DNA from: JACNKJ01 sp964440095
Lineage (GTDB): Bacteria; Krumholzibacteriota; Krumholzibacteriia; JACNKJ01
Reading direction: 5' to 3'
NCBI GenBank assembly: GCA_964440095.1
Contig: CAYTPZ010000011.1
Span: 1 to 54,070 of the forward strand
Length of the DNA: 54,070 nucleotides
The position numbers and the translations under genes were made by a program. The notes under the pieces were generated by a model. It worked only from the letters and a program-made list of their open reading frames with translations. It was not told the origin of the DNA and did not search any database. This document shows, one piece after another, positions 24,983 through 33,900 of the stretch (positions are counted from its first letter, which is position 1; each line of letters starts with the position of its first letter).

Positions 24983-26140
24983 ATGCCTGCAAATTCGGAA
25001 AACTTCTTTCCTGGTCTCGAGGGAGTAAACGTTGACACAACCCGTCTTAGTTTCGTGGATGGGCAAAAGGGGAATCTCTTTTATTGTGGATACTCCATCG
25101 AGGATCTGGCCGAGCATTGCAATTTCGCTGAAGTAACCTATCTGCTGCTTCACGGAGAACTGCCCAATCAGAAAGAGCTCGACGACTTCCAGGATGAACT
25201 GCTGGCCGAGCGCTACCTGGATCCGCATCTGAAGTCCATCATCACGCTAACCCCCAAGGACGGTCATCCCATGGCCGTGCTTCAGGCCCTGGTCGCCCAG
25301 TTGGCCATGCACGATAAGGAGATCGCTGATCGGTCTTTGGAGGCGAAGCGCCGCAAGGCCATTCGCATCATCGCCAAGCTGCCGCTTGTGGTGACCTACT
25401 TCGAGAACGTGCGCACGGGAATGCGTACCGTTGAGCCTCGCATGGATCTGGGTCATGCCGCCAACTACCTGTGGATGCTTACGGGCAAAGAACCCACTCC
25501 CGAAGCTGTGAAGGTCTTCGATACGGCCCTGACCCTTCACATGGATCATGGCTGTAACAACTCCACATTCACTTGTCGCGTGGTGTCATCCACCGAGGCT
25601 GATATCTACTCGGCCGTGGTGGCTGCCATCGGTTCGCTCTCGGGCCCGCTGCACGGCGGCGCCAATGAGCGGGTCATCCACATGCTCGAGAGCATTGAAG
25701 AGCTCGATGAAGTGGAGCCCTTTATTGATAGTAAAATCGCAAAAAAGGAAAAGATCATGGGCTTCGGCCACCGGGTCTACAAGGTTATGGATCCGCGCGC
25801 TAAGATCTTGCGCAAGCTGGCCGGGGAATTTGTGGTGGATGATCCCGAGATGGACAAGTGTCTGAAGAAGGCCAATCTCTTCTACAAAATCACCGAAGAT
25901 CGCTTCCAGGCCAAGGGCAAGATGGACATCTGGCCCAATGTGGACTTCTTCTCGGGCGTCCTCTACAAGGCCCTGGGGCTGCCGCGCGATTTCTTCACTC
26001 CGGTTTTCGCCATCTCCCGCGTGGTGGGCTGGGTTGCCCATCACTTCGAGCAGCTGGAAGACAACCGCATCTACCGTCCGCGCTTCATCTATGAAGGTGC
26101 GGAACTGGGTAGGGAGTTCAAGAATATGGATAAGCGGTAG
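24983..26140 (+). CDS. gltA: Citrate synthase
   Basis: A 385-residue enzyme joining acetyl-CoA and oxaloacetate into citrate at the entry of the TCA cycle. It is of the short, dimeric (Gram-positive/archaeal-like) length class. The catalytic set is visible: His in SGPLHGGANE (~225), His in GFGHRVYK (~260), and Asp in WPNVDFFSG (~310). The oxaloacetate/CoA contact region DHGCNNSTFTCRVV is also present. 2-Methylcitrate synthase activity of this subgroup cannot be excluded. GAGG precedes the ATG. A strong terminator follows, so it is probably monocistronic. Confidence 0.93.
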   Translation: MPANSENFFPGLEGVNVDTTRLSFVDGQKGNLFYCGYSIEDLAEHCNFAEVTYLLLHGELPNQKELDDFQDELLAERYLDPHLKSIITLTPKDGHPMAVLQALVAQLAMHDKEIADRSLEAKRRKAIRIIAKLPLVVTYFENVRTGMRTVEPRMDLGHAANYLWMLTGKEPTPEAVKVFDTALTLHMDHGCNNSTFTCRVVSSTEADIYSAVVAAIGSLSGPLHGGANERVIHMLESIEELDEVEPFIDSKIAKKEKIMGFGHRVYKVMDPRAKILRKLAGEFVVDDPEMDKCLKKANLFYKITEDRFQAKGKMDIWPNVDFFSGVLYKALGLPRDFFTPVFAISRVVGWVAHHFEQLEDNRIYRPRFIYEGAELGREFKNMDKR

Positions 26141-26166
26141 TCGAAGAGCTTAGGACTGTGAACAAG

Positions 26167-26198
26167 AAGAAGCCGCTCCGGAGGGGGCGGCTTCTTTT
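26167..26198 (+). terminator. Strong, probably bidirectional terminator between gltA and rplC
   Basis: A perfect 10-bp stem AAGAAGCCGC (26167-26176) / GCGGCTTCTT (26187-26196) followed by TT. The mirror strand ends in TTCTTGTT, so it can also stop rplC transcripts arriving from the right. Confidence 0.85.
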
Positions 26199-26216
26199 CT
26201 TGTCCGTAGTCCTGAG

Positions 26217-26858
26217 TTACTTCTTGTGAGCCTTCTGCACCAGAACCAGACCACCGTTGGGACCGGGAATGGCGCCCTTGATGAGCAGCAGATTCTCTTC
26301 GCTTCGCACACCGATGATCTGCAGGTTCTGGATGGTCTTGCGATCGGTGCCCATGCGACCGGCCATGCGCTTGCCCTTGAAAACGCGGGCCGGTGTGGCG
26401 CTCTGGCCGATGGAACCCGCGTGGCGCATCACTTCGTGAGCACCGTGGCTAAGACTGAGCGTTCCGTGCATTCCGTGGCGCTTGATGACACCGGCAAAAC
26501 CGCGGCCCTTGCTCGTGCCGACCACGTCGACGTAGTCGCCTTCGGCGAAGGCTTCCGTGCTGATTTCGTCACCCACATTGAAGGCTTCAAGTTCCGCGGC
26601 CGTCATGCGGCATTCACGGACATGGCGAAGGGAATTGAATCCGGCCTTCTTGAAGTGTCCCTGCATGGGCTTGGGGGTGTTCTTGGCGCGCTTGGGCTCA
26701 AAGCCCAGCTGCAAGGCGTCGTAGCCGTCGGTCTCCACGGTCTTCTTCTGGAGCACGTAGTTGGGGCCGGCTTCGACAACGGTGACGGGGATCAATTTCC
26801 CCTCTTCGACGAAGATCTGGGTCATACCCAGCTTCTTACCGAGAATTCTCAGTGACAT
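26217..26858 (-). CDS. rplC: Ribosomal protein L3, stand-alone gene
   Basis: A full-length 213-residue L3, a primary 23S rRNA-binding protein near the peptidyl transferase centre. Standard regions are ILGKKLGMTQIF at the N-terminus, the KGRGFAGVIKRHGMHG loop, and SIGQSATPARVFKGKRMAG. The latter contains the Gln that PrmB methylates in E. coli. Normally L3 is the second gene of the S10 operon, between rpsJ and rplD. Here it is alone, with its own promoter, a 5' leader hairpin and a terminator. AGGAGGAG lies four bases before the ATG. Whether another rplC copy exists in the S10 operon of this genome is unknown. Confidence 0.95.
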   Translation of the reverse strand: MSLRILGKKLGMTQIFVEEGKLIPVTVVEAGPNYVLQKKTVETDGYDALQLGFEPKRAKNTPKPMQGHFKKAGFNSLRHVRECRMTAAELEAFNVGDEISTEAFAEGDYVDVVGTSKGRGFAGVIKRHGMHGTLSLSHGAHEVMRHAGSIGQSATPARVFKGKRMAGRMGTDRKTIQNLQIIGVRSEENLLLIKGAIPGPNGGLVLVQKAHKK

Positions 26859-26909
26859 GTCTCCTCCTGTTTCTTACAGCCATGCGCCGAGACAAGCGCA
26901 GCGGGTTGC

Positions 26910-26924
26910 GGCAGCGTGGCTGCC
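26910..26924 (-). promoter_or_regulatory. Hairpin in the rplC 5' leader
   Basis: A perfect 6-bp stem GGCAGC/GCTGCC around a 3-base loop, about 50 bases before the rplC start within a ~95-base leader. r-protein leaders often carry autoregulatory structures. A role here is only a possibility. Confidence 0.35.
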
Positions 26925-26958
26925 TGAAGGTGGAATCGCGATTGATCCCAGGCCGGTC

Positions 26959-26987
26959 AAAGTAGTGTATTGGGCGATACTTGTCTA
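26959..26987 (-). promoter_or_regulatory. Promoter of rplC
   Basis: Minus strand: -35 TAGACA, 17-base spacer, -10 TACTTT. It is placed ~95 bases before the start codon and is the only plausible sigma-70 site upstream of the stand-alone rplC. Confidence 0.5.
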
Positions 26988-27003
26988 GTGGGGGGCGGGA
27001 AGG

Positions 27004-27053
27004 TAAAAATAATGGCAGGTAACTAGATAAGCCCCAACTAGTTACCTGCCATT
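27004..27053 (-). terminator. Terminator with a 16-bp perfect stem after the alpha/beta hydrolase
   Basis: Minus strand: AATGGCAGGTAACTAG (27038-27053 side) pairs perfectly with CTAGTTACCTGCCATT (27011-27026 side) around an 11-base loop, followed by ATTTTTA. It begins 9 bases after the stop at 27062. The stem is longer than typical terminators and is the most perfect inverted repeat in the window. Confidence 0.75.
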
Positions 27054-27061
27054 GTCAGCCC

Positions 27062-28672
27062 CTAGGGCAGGGTGTTGACCCAATCGGCGATGAGCTCGAT
27101 AAGCTCGGGCTCAAGTTCGCCTTTCTTTCCGTACTCCTCCGGATTGGGAGCTCCCACACCGTGGCGGAAGAGATGGTTGAGCCCCGCGAGCTGCTCCACT
27201 CTCGTGTTCTCACGGGGATTTTCCTCAAGATGATTCCGCCAGCCAACCATGTCGGTGCGCGGCACCTGATAATCACGCTCGCCAAAGAGGAGGAGGGCGG
27301 GAGCATCCTGTGCTTGGAAATTTCGTAGGGGCTTCTGATAAACCACCGAATCCCAGTAATTGAGATAGGCCCCGAGGATGGTCTCATCCAGGCCCACCTG
27401 GGCATCCCGGATGCGATTGCCGTAGTGCACATATTCTTCCAGAAGCGCATCGGTAAGTGTGCCCAGCTGATTCAGATACTCGTACTGTTCGAGCATGATG
27501 GTGAGCAGGTCGCGCGAAGGAGGAGCCAGGAGGACGAGACCTTTGACCGGAAGCTCATCCTTCTCCAGGGACCGCGATACCAAGGGTGCGCCGATGGCGC
27601 CCAGGCTATGTCCCAAAATGAAGCAGCGATCAGGATCGATATTTTCCTGCTGGATCAACAGACGGAAGGCGGCTTCGGCGTCATCGACCACTTCTTCCTG
27701 AAGGGTCAGGTTCTTGAGGATGGAGTCGGTGGCCGCCTCGGGATTCTGCTGATAATAGTAGGTGCGCTTGTCATATCGCAGGGTGGCCAAGCCGTTTTCC
27801 GCGAGTCCCTGAGCCAGATCGAAGAAGAGGCGGTTGGGGCCGATGGTGGAATTGCGATCCGCCGGTCCCGAGCCCTGAATCATGATAAGGGCAGGGAAGG
27901 GACCCTCGCCTACGGGCATGGTCAGGGTGCCGCCCAGACCCGGGCCGCCACCTTCCACGGTGAGCTCGGTCTCTTCGAAACGGGATTCTACAAGTGGATT
28001 GACCTGTGCGAATCGGAGGTCGGCACGGCGAATCTCGAAACCCTGCAAGGGGACGCGGAAGGCCAGCAGTTCACCATCGTCGGCAATGTCCATTTCGCTG
28101 AGCAGACCAGTGATGCCGAAACCCTGGCGCTGAAAATCTACGGGTTGGTCTTTGATGAAACCCGAGGCACGGGTCTCGTCACGCCAGGTCAAGGGGCCCG
28201 TGTACTGGGCCTGGGGAATCAAAACGTTGAGATTGTCCTCATTGCCATATAGATGACGGCGTTGGGCCAGCAGCCAGAGGTGCTGAGCCACGCCATTGTC
28301 CAGAGGAACGAGGCTGCCGTCGAAGGGCAGCAAAACATCGCGTCCGATCTGCCCGCGATAGGCCACGAGCACACTATCTGCGCCCACAACACTGAGCAGT
28401 GTGTCGCCCGTTCCCGTGATAAGCAGGGTGCTGACGAACTCCAAGTCGGGAAGGTGCACGATGGTGCGGGTGGTAAGCATCTGCGGTCGGGGTACCGAAA
28501 GCTGGGCTTCGCCCTGAATCACCAGGGTGTCGCCGAAGCTTTCCACCGAGAATGCCTCGCGGCCCATGGACTGACCGCCCAGGCCGAATTCGTAGAAGTA
28601 ACTGCCCGTGGGTACTGCCAGGGCGGGCAGGGCGAACAATAGTAGAGCGACAGAAACGAGCGGGGCTTTCAT
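27062..28672 (-). CDS. Exported alpha/beta hydrolase
   Basis: A 536-residue protein with a clear signal peptide (MKAPLVSVALLLFALPALA). An N-terminal ~230-residue beta-rich domain is followed by an alpha/beta hydrolase. The nucleophile elbow is GHSLGAIGAP, the acid strand is LLFGERDYQVP, and the catalytic His is in LAGLNHLF. An oxyanion region MIQGSGPADRN is near the start of the domain. Such exported two-domain serine hydrolases act as esterases or peptidases; the substrate is unknown. The ATG at 28672 is chosen because GGAGG lies six bases upstream and it begins the signal peptide; a longer frame reaches back through the promoter. Monocistronic, between rplC and tdk. Confidence 0.85.
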   Translation of the reverse strand: MKAPLVSVALLLFALPALAVPTGSYFYEFGLGGQSMGREAFSVESFGDTLVIQGEAQLSVPRPQMLTTRTIVHLPDLEFVSTLLITGTGDTLLSVVGADSVLVAYRGQIGRDVLLPFDGSLVPLDNGVAQHLWLLAQRRHLYGNEDNLNVLIPQAQYTGPLTWRDETRASGFIKDQPVDFQRQGFGITGLLSEMDIADDGELLAFRVPLQGFEIRRADLRFAQVNPLVESRFEETELTVEGGGPGLGGTLTMPVGEGPFPALIMIQGSGPADRNSTIGPNRLFFDLAQGLAENGLATLRYDKRTYYYQQNPEAATDSILKNLTLQEEVVDDAEAAFRLLIQQENIDPDRCFILGHSLGAIGAPLVSRSLEKDELPVKGLVLLAPPSRDLLTIMLEQYEYLNQLGTLTDALLEEYVHYGNRIRDAQVGLDETILGAYLNYWDSVVYQKPLRNFQAQDAPALLLFGERDYQVPRTDMVGWRNHLEENPRENTRVEQLAGLNHLFRHGVGAPNPEEYGKKGELEPELIELIADWVNTLP

Positions 28673-28700
28673 GAACATCCTCCGGGTTGGGACGGGGGGC

Positions 28701-28729
28701 AGAATAGTTCGGGCGCAATGAGGAATCAA
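28701..28729 (-). promoter_or_regulatory. Promoter of the alpha/beta hydrolase gene
   Basis: Minus strand: -35 TTGATT, exactly 17 bases, -10 TATTCT. A start near 28694 would give a ~22-base leader containing the GGAGG. Confidence 0.55.
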
Positions 28730-28810
28730 GGGCATACCCACCTGTGGCCTCTTGATTCCAAGCCGTCTTGGTGATACTCCTGTCATTCAAGCCGCATCAG
28801 GAGAGTAGCG

Positions 28811-29398
28811 ATGAATCCAGCAAGTCCGCGAATGAGGCCGTCCCAGGCGGGATGGATCGAAGTAATCACCGGGGGAATGTTCAGTGGGAAGAGCGAGGAG
28901 CTCATTCGCCGGCTGCGCCGGGCCCGTATTGCCCGGCAGCGGGTGCAGGCTTTCAAGCCCAGCATCGATGACCGCTATTCGGGCAACGAGATCGTGTCCC
29001 ACGACCGAAGTCGCGTGGACTCGGAGCCTGTGGACGATCTTGCTGCCCTCCGCCGCGCCCTTCACGGTGACACCCAGGTCATCGGCATTGATGAGGCCCA
29101 ATTTCTGGGAACGGGTCTGGTGGAATTCTGCGTGGAAATGGCTGGGCAGGGCCGCCGGGTCATCGTGGCCGGCCTGGACATGGACTATCGTGGCGAACCC
29201 TTCGAGCCCATGCCCAATCTGCTCTCCGTGGCCGAGGAAATCACCAAGACCCACGCCGTTTGCCTGGTCTGCGGCGCACCGGCCCTGTTTTCCCAGCGCA
29301 TCGTGGAGGGCGGCGAACGGGTGATGGTGGGGGCCGAGGAAATCTACGAGCCCCGTTGTCGTGAGCACTTCACGCGTCCCGGTGAGGATGGCAGGTAA
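28811..29398 (+). CDS. tdk: Thymidine kinase
   Basis: A 195-residue type II thymidine kinase, phosphorylating thymidine to dTMP in the salvage pathway. The P-loop is GGMFSGKSEEL (~21-31), the Mg/base motif is DEAQF (~95), and the zinc site comprises CLVCG and RCREHF. AGGAG lies upstream of the ATG. Its stop overlaps the start of the YggS gene by one base. A nucleoside salvage step fits the nucleoside importer at 49.5-54 kb (inference). Confidence 0.95.
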   Translation: MNPASPRMRPSQAGWIEVITGGMFSGKSEELIRRLRRARIARQRVQAFKPSIDDRYSGNEIVSHDRSRVDSEPVDDLAALRRALHGDTQVIGIDEAQFLGTGLVEFCVEMAGQGRRVIVAGLDMDYRGEPFEPMPNLLSVAEEITKTHAVCLVCGAPALFSQRIVEGGERVMVGAEEIYEPRCREHFTRPGEDGR

Positions 29399-30096
29399 TG
29401 GACGGCGACCAGTGGTCTCACATTCCAGTTCGCTTGGCCGAAGTGAAGGCCCGCGTGGCCGGGGCGGCCGAGAGATGCGGGCGCGAGGCCGGTGATATAC
29501 GCCTGGTGCTCGTGAGCAAGAATTCGCCTCCCGAGGCCGTGCTGGCCGCCTATGGGGCCGGTCACCGGGAGTTCGGCGAAAATCGTGTTCAGGAGGCCCT
29601 GCCCAAAATCGACGCCTTGCCCGCCGACGTAATCTGGCACTTGATCGGCCACCTCCAGAGCAACAAGGTGAACAAGGTCTTGGGCCGCTTCGATCTCATC
29701 CACTCCCTGGATTCACAGGATCTGGCCGAGCGGCTGTCCGAAAAATCCCTGGCCCGTGAGATGGTGAGCTCGGTGTTGGTGGAAGTGAACTGCTCGGGGG
29801 ACGAATCCAAACACGGCTTATCCATGGAAGCCGCACGAGATTTCACCCTGAATCTGGCGGGCCTCAAGGGAATTGTGGTGGACGGGCTCATGACCATCGG
29901 CCCACTCCGCGGCGGCGCCGAGGGCGCCAGGGAGGCCTTCGCCGGTCTGCGCGAGATCTACGAATCCCTTCGCGCTGAGGAACATCCCTCGCTGCCCTTG
30001 CGCGAACTTTCCATGGGGATGACCGACGACTTCGAGATTGCCGTTGAGGAAGGAGCCAGCATCCTGAGGGTGGGAAGGGCCGTCTTCGCAGGCTGA
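29398..30096 (+). CDS. YggS/PLPBP-family PLP-binding protein
   Basis: A 232-residue cytosolic protein with the alanine-racemase-like TIM barrel, thought to keep PLP homeostasis. The PLP lysine lies in VLVSKNSP (~36). Other conserved blocks are EFGENRVQEA, WHLIGHLQSNKV, HSLDS and, at the phosphate-binding end, LSMGMTDDFEIAVEEGAS. No separate catalytic function is established for the family. It starts one base into the tdk stop (TAATG). Confidence 0.93.
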   Translation: MDGDQWSHIPVRLAEVKARVAGAAERCGREAGDIRLVLVSKNSPPEAVLAAYGAGHREFGENRVQEALPKIDALPADVIWHLIGHLQSNKVNKVLGRFDLIHSLDSQDLAERLSEKSLAREMVSSVLVEVNCSGDESKHGLSMEAARDFTLNLAGLKGIVVDGLMTIGPLRGGAEGAREAFAGLREIYESLRAEEHPSLPLRELSMGMTDDFEIAVEEGASILRVGRAVFAG

Positions 30097-30110
30097 TCTC
30101 GCAAATCCCG

Positions 30111-30139
30111 TTGCAATCGCGCAATAAGTCGAATAAATT
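30111..30139 (+). promoter_or_regulatory. Promoter of the PNP-like/ileS operon
   Basis: -35 TTGCAA, 17-base spacer, -10 TAAATT, then a ~35-base leader and AGGGGAGG before the ATG at 30176. It heads a run of overlapping genes through mltG. Confidence 0.55.
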
Positions 30140-30175
30140 GCGCCTCTTAGTTCGGGAAGCACCCAGGGGAGGCTC

Positions 30176-30916
30176 ATGTCCCAGCTCTATACCTATATCC
30201 AGGAAAGCGCGGAAGCGCTTCGGGCCCGCGATCTAACTGATACCGCGACCCTGCTCGTCTATTATGGAGACGATGCGGCTGCGCTGCGCCAGGGCCTGAG
30301 CGAAGTGGGACCTCTGGGCGACATTCCTCACTGTCCGGCGGCGGGCAGGCTGTTTGCTGGAAAGGGTTGGCTCCTGCTTGAGCAAGCTCCCAGTTTCCAT
30401 GACGGATTCAGCATGGAATCGCTGGGGCAGCTTCCCCGGGCCCTTCGTTTGCTGGGCGCTTCGAACATGATCCTCGCCGGCCCGGGCAGCATACTTCTGC
30501 CGGAACTGAAAAGCGCTCCTTTGCTCGCGGTGTCCGATCATCTGAATCTCACGGGGGACAGCCCGCTTCTTGGCCCCCATGAGCCGCGCCTGGGAAAGCG
30601 CTTTCCCGATATGGGGGAGGCTTGGTCGAAGAAATTGCGCCATCTGGCCGGCGATCTGCCCGAAGCCGTGCTGGCCGGATTGTCCGGCCCGGGGCAAATG
30701 ACCGTGGCCCAGCTCGCCTATCTAAAGGATATGGGAGCAGACGCCGCCGATTGGCGATTCCTGCCTGAGAATCAGGCGGCCGTACATGCGGGCATGAAAG
30801 TGTTGGGCCTGATGTGGCCCAGGTGTGATGAGGAGGGCGAAGGGCCCTCCGCCGAGACGATGGAGGCTGTGCGATCCGCCTTGGACGCGGTCCTCGAACA
30901 TGGAGACCCATCATGA
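30176..30916 (+). CDS. Divergent purine nucleoside phosphorylase-like protein
   Basis: A 246-residue protein with the fold and landmarks of trimeric purine nucleoside phosphorylase (PunA type) but altered active-site motifs. Family-like blocks are LPRALRLLGASNMIL, VSDHLNLTGDSPLLGP and KRFPDMGEAW, then GADAADWRFLPENQAAVHAGMKVLGL. In normal PNP the corresponding sites read FHxYEG, NAAGG (phosphate/base) and GMSTVPE. Here they are SFHDGFS, GPGS and DWRFLPE. Histidine and glutamate survive, while the Asn and Met do not. It is also 25-40 residues shorter than usual. Phosphorolysis is doubtful; a binding or regulatory protein is possible. It overlaps ileS by four bases (ATGA), tying it to translation genes. 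Confidence 0.65.
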   Translation: MSQLYTYIQESAEALRARDLTDTATLLVYYGDDAAALRQGLSEVGPLGDIPHCPAAGRLFAGKGWLLLEQAPSFHDGFSMESLGQLPRALRLLGASNMILAGPGSILLPELKSAPLLAVSDHLNLTGDSPLLGPHEPRLGKRFPDMGEAWSKKLRHLAGDLPEAVLAGLSGPGQMTVAQLAYLKDMGADAADWRFLPENQAAVHAGMKVLGLMWPRCDEEGEGPSAETMEAVRSALDAVLEHGDPS

Positions 30917-33900
30917 GTGATGCGAAAACCACCGAGCGATTTCCCAGCCTTTCCATCTACGCGAATCCCGTGGAGATGGAAAAGGCCATTATCGAATGGT
31001 GGGAAGAGCACAGCATATTCGAAAAGACCCAGAAGGAGCACGCGCATCTGCCGAGCTTCGTCTTCTACGATGGCCCGCCCACGGCCAACGGTTCGCCGGG
31101 CGTGCATCACATCATCTCGCGCTTGGCCAAGGATGCCATCTGCCGCTACAAGAGCATGACCGGCCATCACGTACTGCGCAAAGCGGGCTGGGATACCCAC
31201 GGCCTGCCCGTGGAACTCGAAGTGCAGAAGCAACTCGGCCTCAAGGACAAGAACGACATCGAGAAGTACGGCGTGGCGAATTTCAACGCCAAGTGCCGCG
31301 AGAGCGTCTTTACCTACGAGAAGGAATGGCGGGAGATGACCCGCCGCACGGCCTATTGGCTCGATCTGGACAATCCCTATATCACGCTGCAGCCCGAGTA
31401 CGTGGAATCGGTTTGGTTCCTGCTCAAGAGCTTCTTCGACGCGGGGCTGATCTATCAGGGCTACAAGGTCATGCCTTACAACCCGCGCCTGGGAACGGTT
31501 TATTCCAGCCATGAGGTGGCCCAGGGTTATGCCGAGGTCAGTGATCCTTCCATCACGTTCAGGCTCAGGATCAAGGGCCGCGAGAATGAAAGCCTACTGG
31601 TCTGGACCACCACGCCCTGGACCCTGCTGTCCAATGTGGCGGCGGCGGTGAGTCCCAGGCTGGACTATGTGACCGTGCAAATGGAGGGCGGCGAGAAGCT
31701 GACCCTGGCCGAGGCCCGTCTGGAGGTCTTGGGACAGGTGGACTACGAAATCGTCAATCGCCTCAAGGGCAGCGATCTTGTGGGCCTGGAATATGAGCGT
31801 CTCTACAATCACATGCCGACGGAAAAGGGTAAGGCCGTGGCCGTGGTGGTGGAGGCCGACTTCGTGAGCGCGGAAGACGGTACGGGCATCGTGCATATGG
31901 CCCCAGCCTATGGTGCCGACGATTACGACGTAGGCCGCAAACAAAACCTGGCTTTCGTGGCCGCGGTGGGCGCCGATGGCCTGGTGGATGCGAAGGTCGA
32001 GCCCTTCGCAGGCCTCGACTTCAAGGCGGCCGATCCGCCCATCATGAAAGATCTGAAGGCCCGGGGACTGCTCTACGCCCAGACCCAGGTGAAGCATACC
32101 TATCCCCATTGCTGGCGTGACAAGGGACCGCTCATGTACTTCGCCCAGCCGGCCTGGTTCATCGAGACCACCAAACTCAAGGATAAGTTCCTGTCGGCCA
32201 ACAATCAGGTGAGCTGGTATCCGGAAGAAGTGGGGCGTCATCGCTTCGGCAACTGGCTGGAAGGGAACATTGATTGGGCGCTCAGCCGCGATCGTTACTG
32301 GGGCACGCCCCTTCCCATCTGGCAGACCGAGGACGGCAAAAACGTCTGCGTGGGAAGCATCGAGCAGCTTCGCGAGTTGGCGGGCGGCAGCCTGCCCGAG
32401 AATTTCGACGTGCACAAGCCCTTCATCGATGAGCTGGAGCTGAAGCATCCGGAAACCGGCCAAGCCATGAAGCGCGTGCCAGAAGTCATCGACGCCTGGT
32501 TCGATTCCGGCGCCATGCCCTTCGCCCAGTGGCATTGGCCCTTCGAGAACGAGGAGTTCTTCGAGGATCAGTTCCCCGCGGACTTCATCTGCGAGGGCAT
32601 CGACCAGAGCCGCGGCTGGTTCTATAGCCTGCTGGCCATCGCTGTCTTCATGCGCGGGAAGGCGCCCTACAAGAACGTGCTCGTCAACGAAATGGTCTTG
32701 GACGCCAAGGGCAAGAAGATGAGCAAATCCATGGACAATCGTGTGGATCCCTGGGAAGTACTCGATGGGGAGGGTGGCGACGCCATCCGCCTGTACATGG
32801 CCATGGCCAGTCCCATCTGGCAGCCCTTGAAGTTCGATAAGGCCGGTCCCCGTGAGATGAATTCCAAAACTCTCGGAACCCTGCGCAACACCTACGGCTT
32901 CCTGGCGCTTTATGCAAACCTCGATGGATGGACACCCGGCAGCGCAGAGCCTGAATTCACCTTGCTCGACCGCTGGATCCGTTCGCGCTTCGAATCGCTG
33001 GTGGAGTCCACGCGCCGGCACATGGAGGCCTACGACATCACCCGGGCGGCGAAGGGTGTGTCCTATTTCGTGCTGGAGGAGCTCAGCAACTGGTACGTCC
33101 GCCGCAATCGTCGCCGCTTCTGGAAGGGCGAATTGAGTGGCGACAAGGCTGCGGCCTATGAGACCCTCTACGCTGTGCTTGAAGGTGTTTGCCGACTGGC
33201 CTCGCCCTTCGTACCCTTCGTCACCGAGGTCATCTGGCGCAATCTTCAAGGCGAGGGCGCAGGCAGTGTGCACCTGGCTGATTATCCCAAGGTGCATGCA
33301 GAGCTGCGTGACCCCGAGCTGGAAGAGAAGATGGAAGCCTTGCTGAGTTTGGTGGGACTGGGGCGCGCCCTGCGCAATGTGAGCGGACAGAAGGTCCGCC
33401 AGCCGCTCTCCGAGTTCCAGGTGACCGGCCCCGAGGCCGTGGAAAAACTGCTGCAGGACGATGAACTGGTGGAGCAGCTCGCCGACGAACTCAATGTGAA
33501 GCGCATCAGCTTCCTGAGCGATCCGGGAGATCGATTGAGACTCGTGGTCAAGCCTCGCTTCAAGGTTCTGGGACCTAAGTTGGGTGGATCCATGAAGGCC
33601 GTGGCAGCCGCCCTTGCCGCACTGGATGATGCCGCCGTACAGAAGGCCTTCGATGAGGGAAGCGTAACTGTTGAGGCCGAGGGTCGCTCCTTCAGCTTGA
33701 GCCGCGAGGAAATGGACTTTGCCGCCCAAGCCACCGATCCCTGGGTGGGCGGCATGGAAGGTCGCATTCTCGCCGCGCTGAACACCGAATTGGATGAGGC
33801 CCTGGAGCGCGAGGGCATTTTCCGCGAGCTGACCAATCGTGTGCAGAATCTGCGCAAGAGCGAAGGTCTGGAAGTGTCCGATCGTATCGCCATCACCTGG

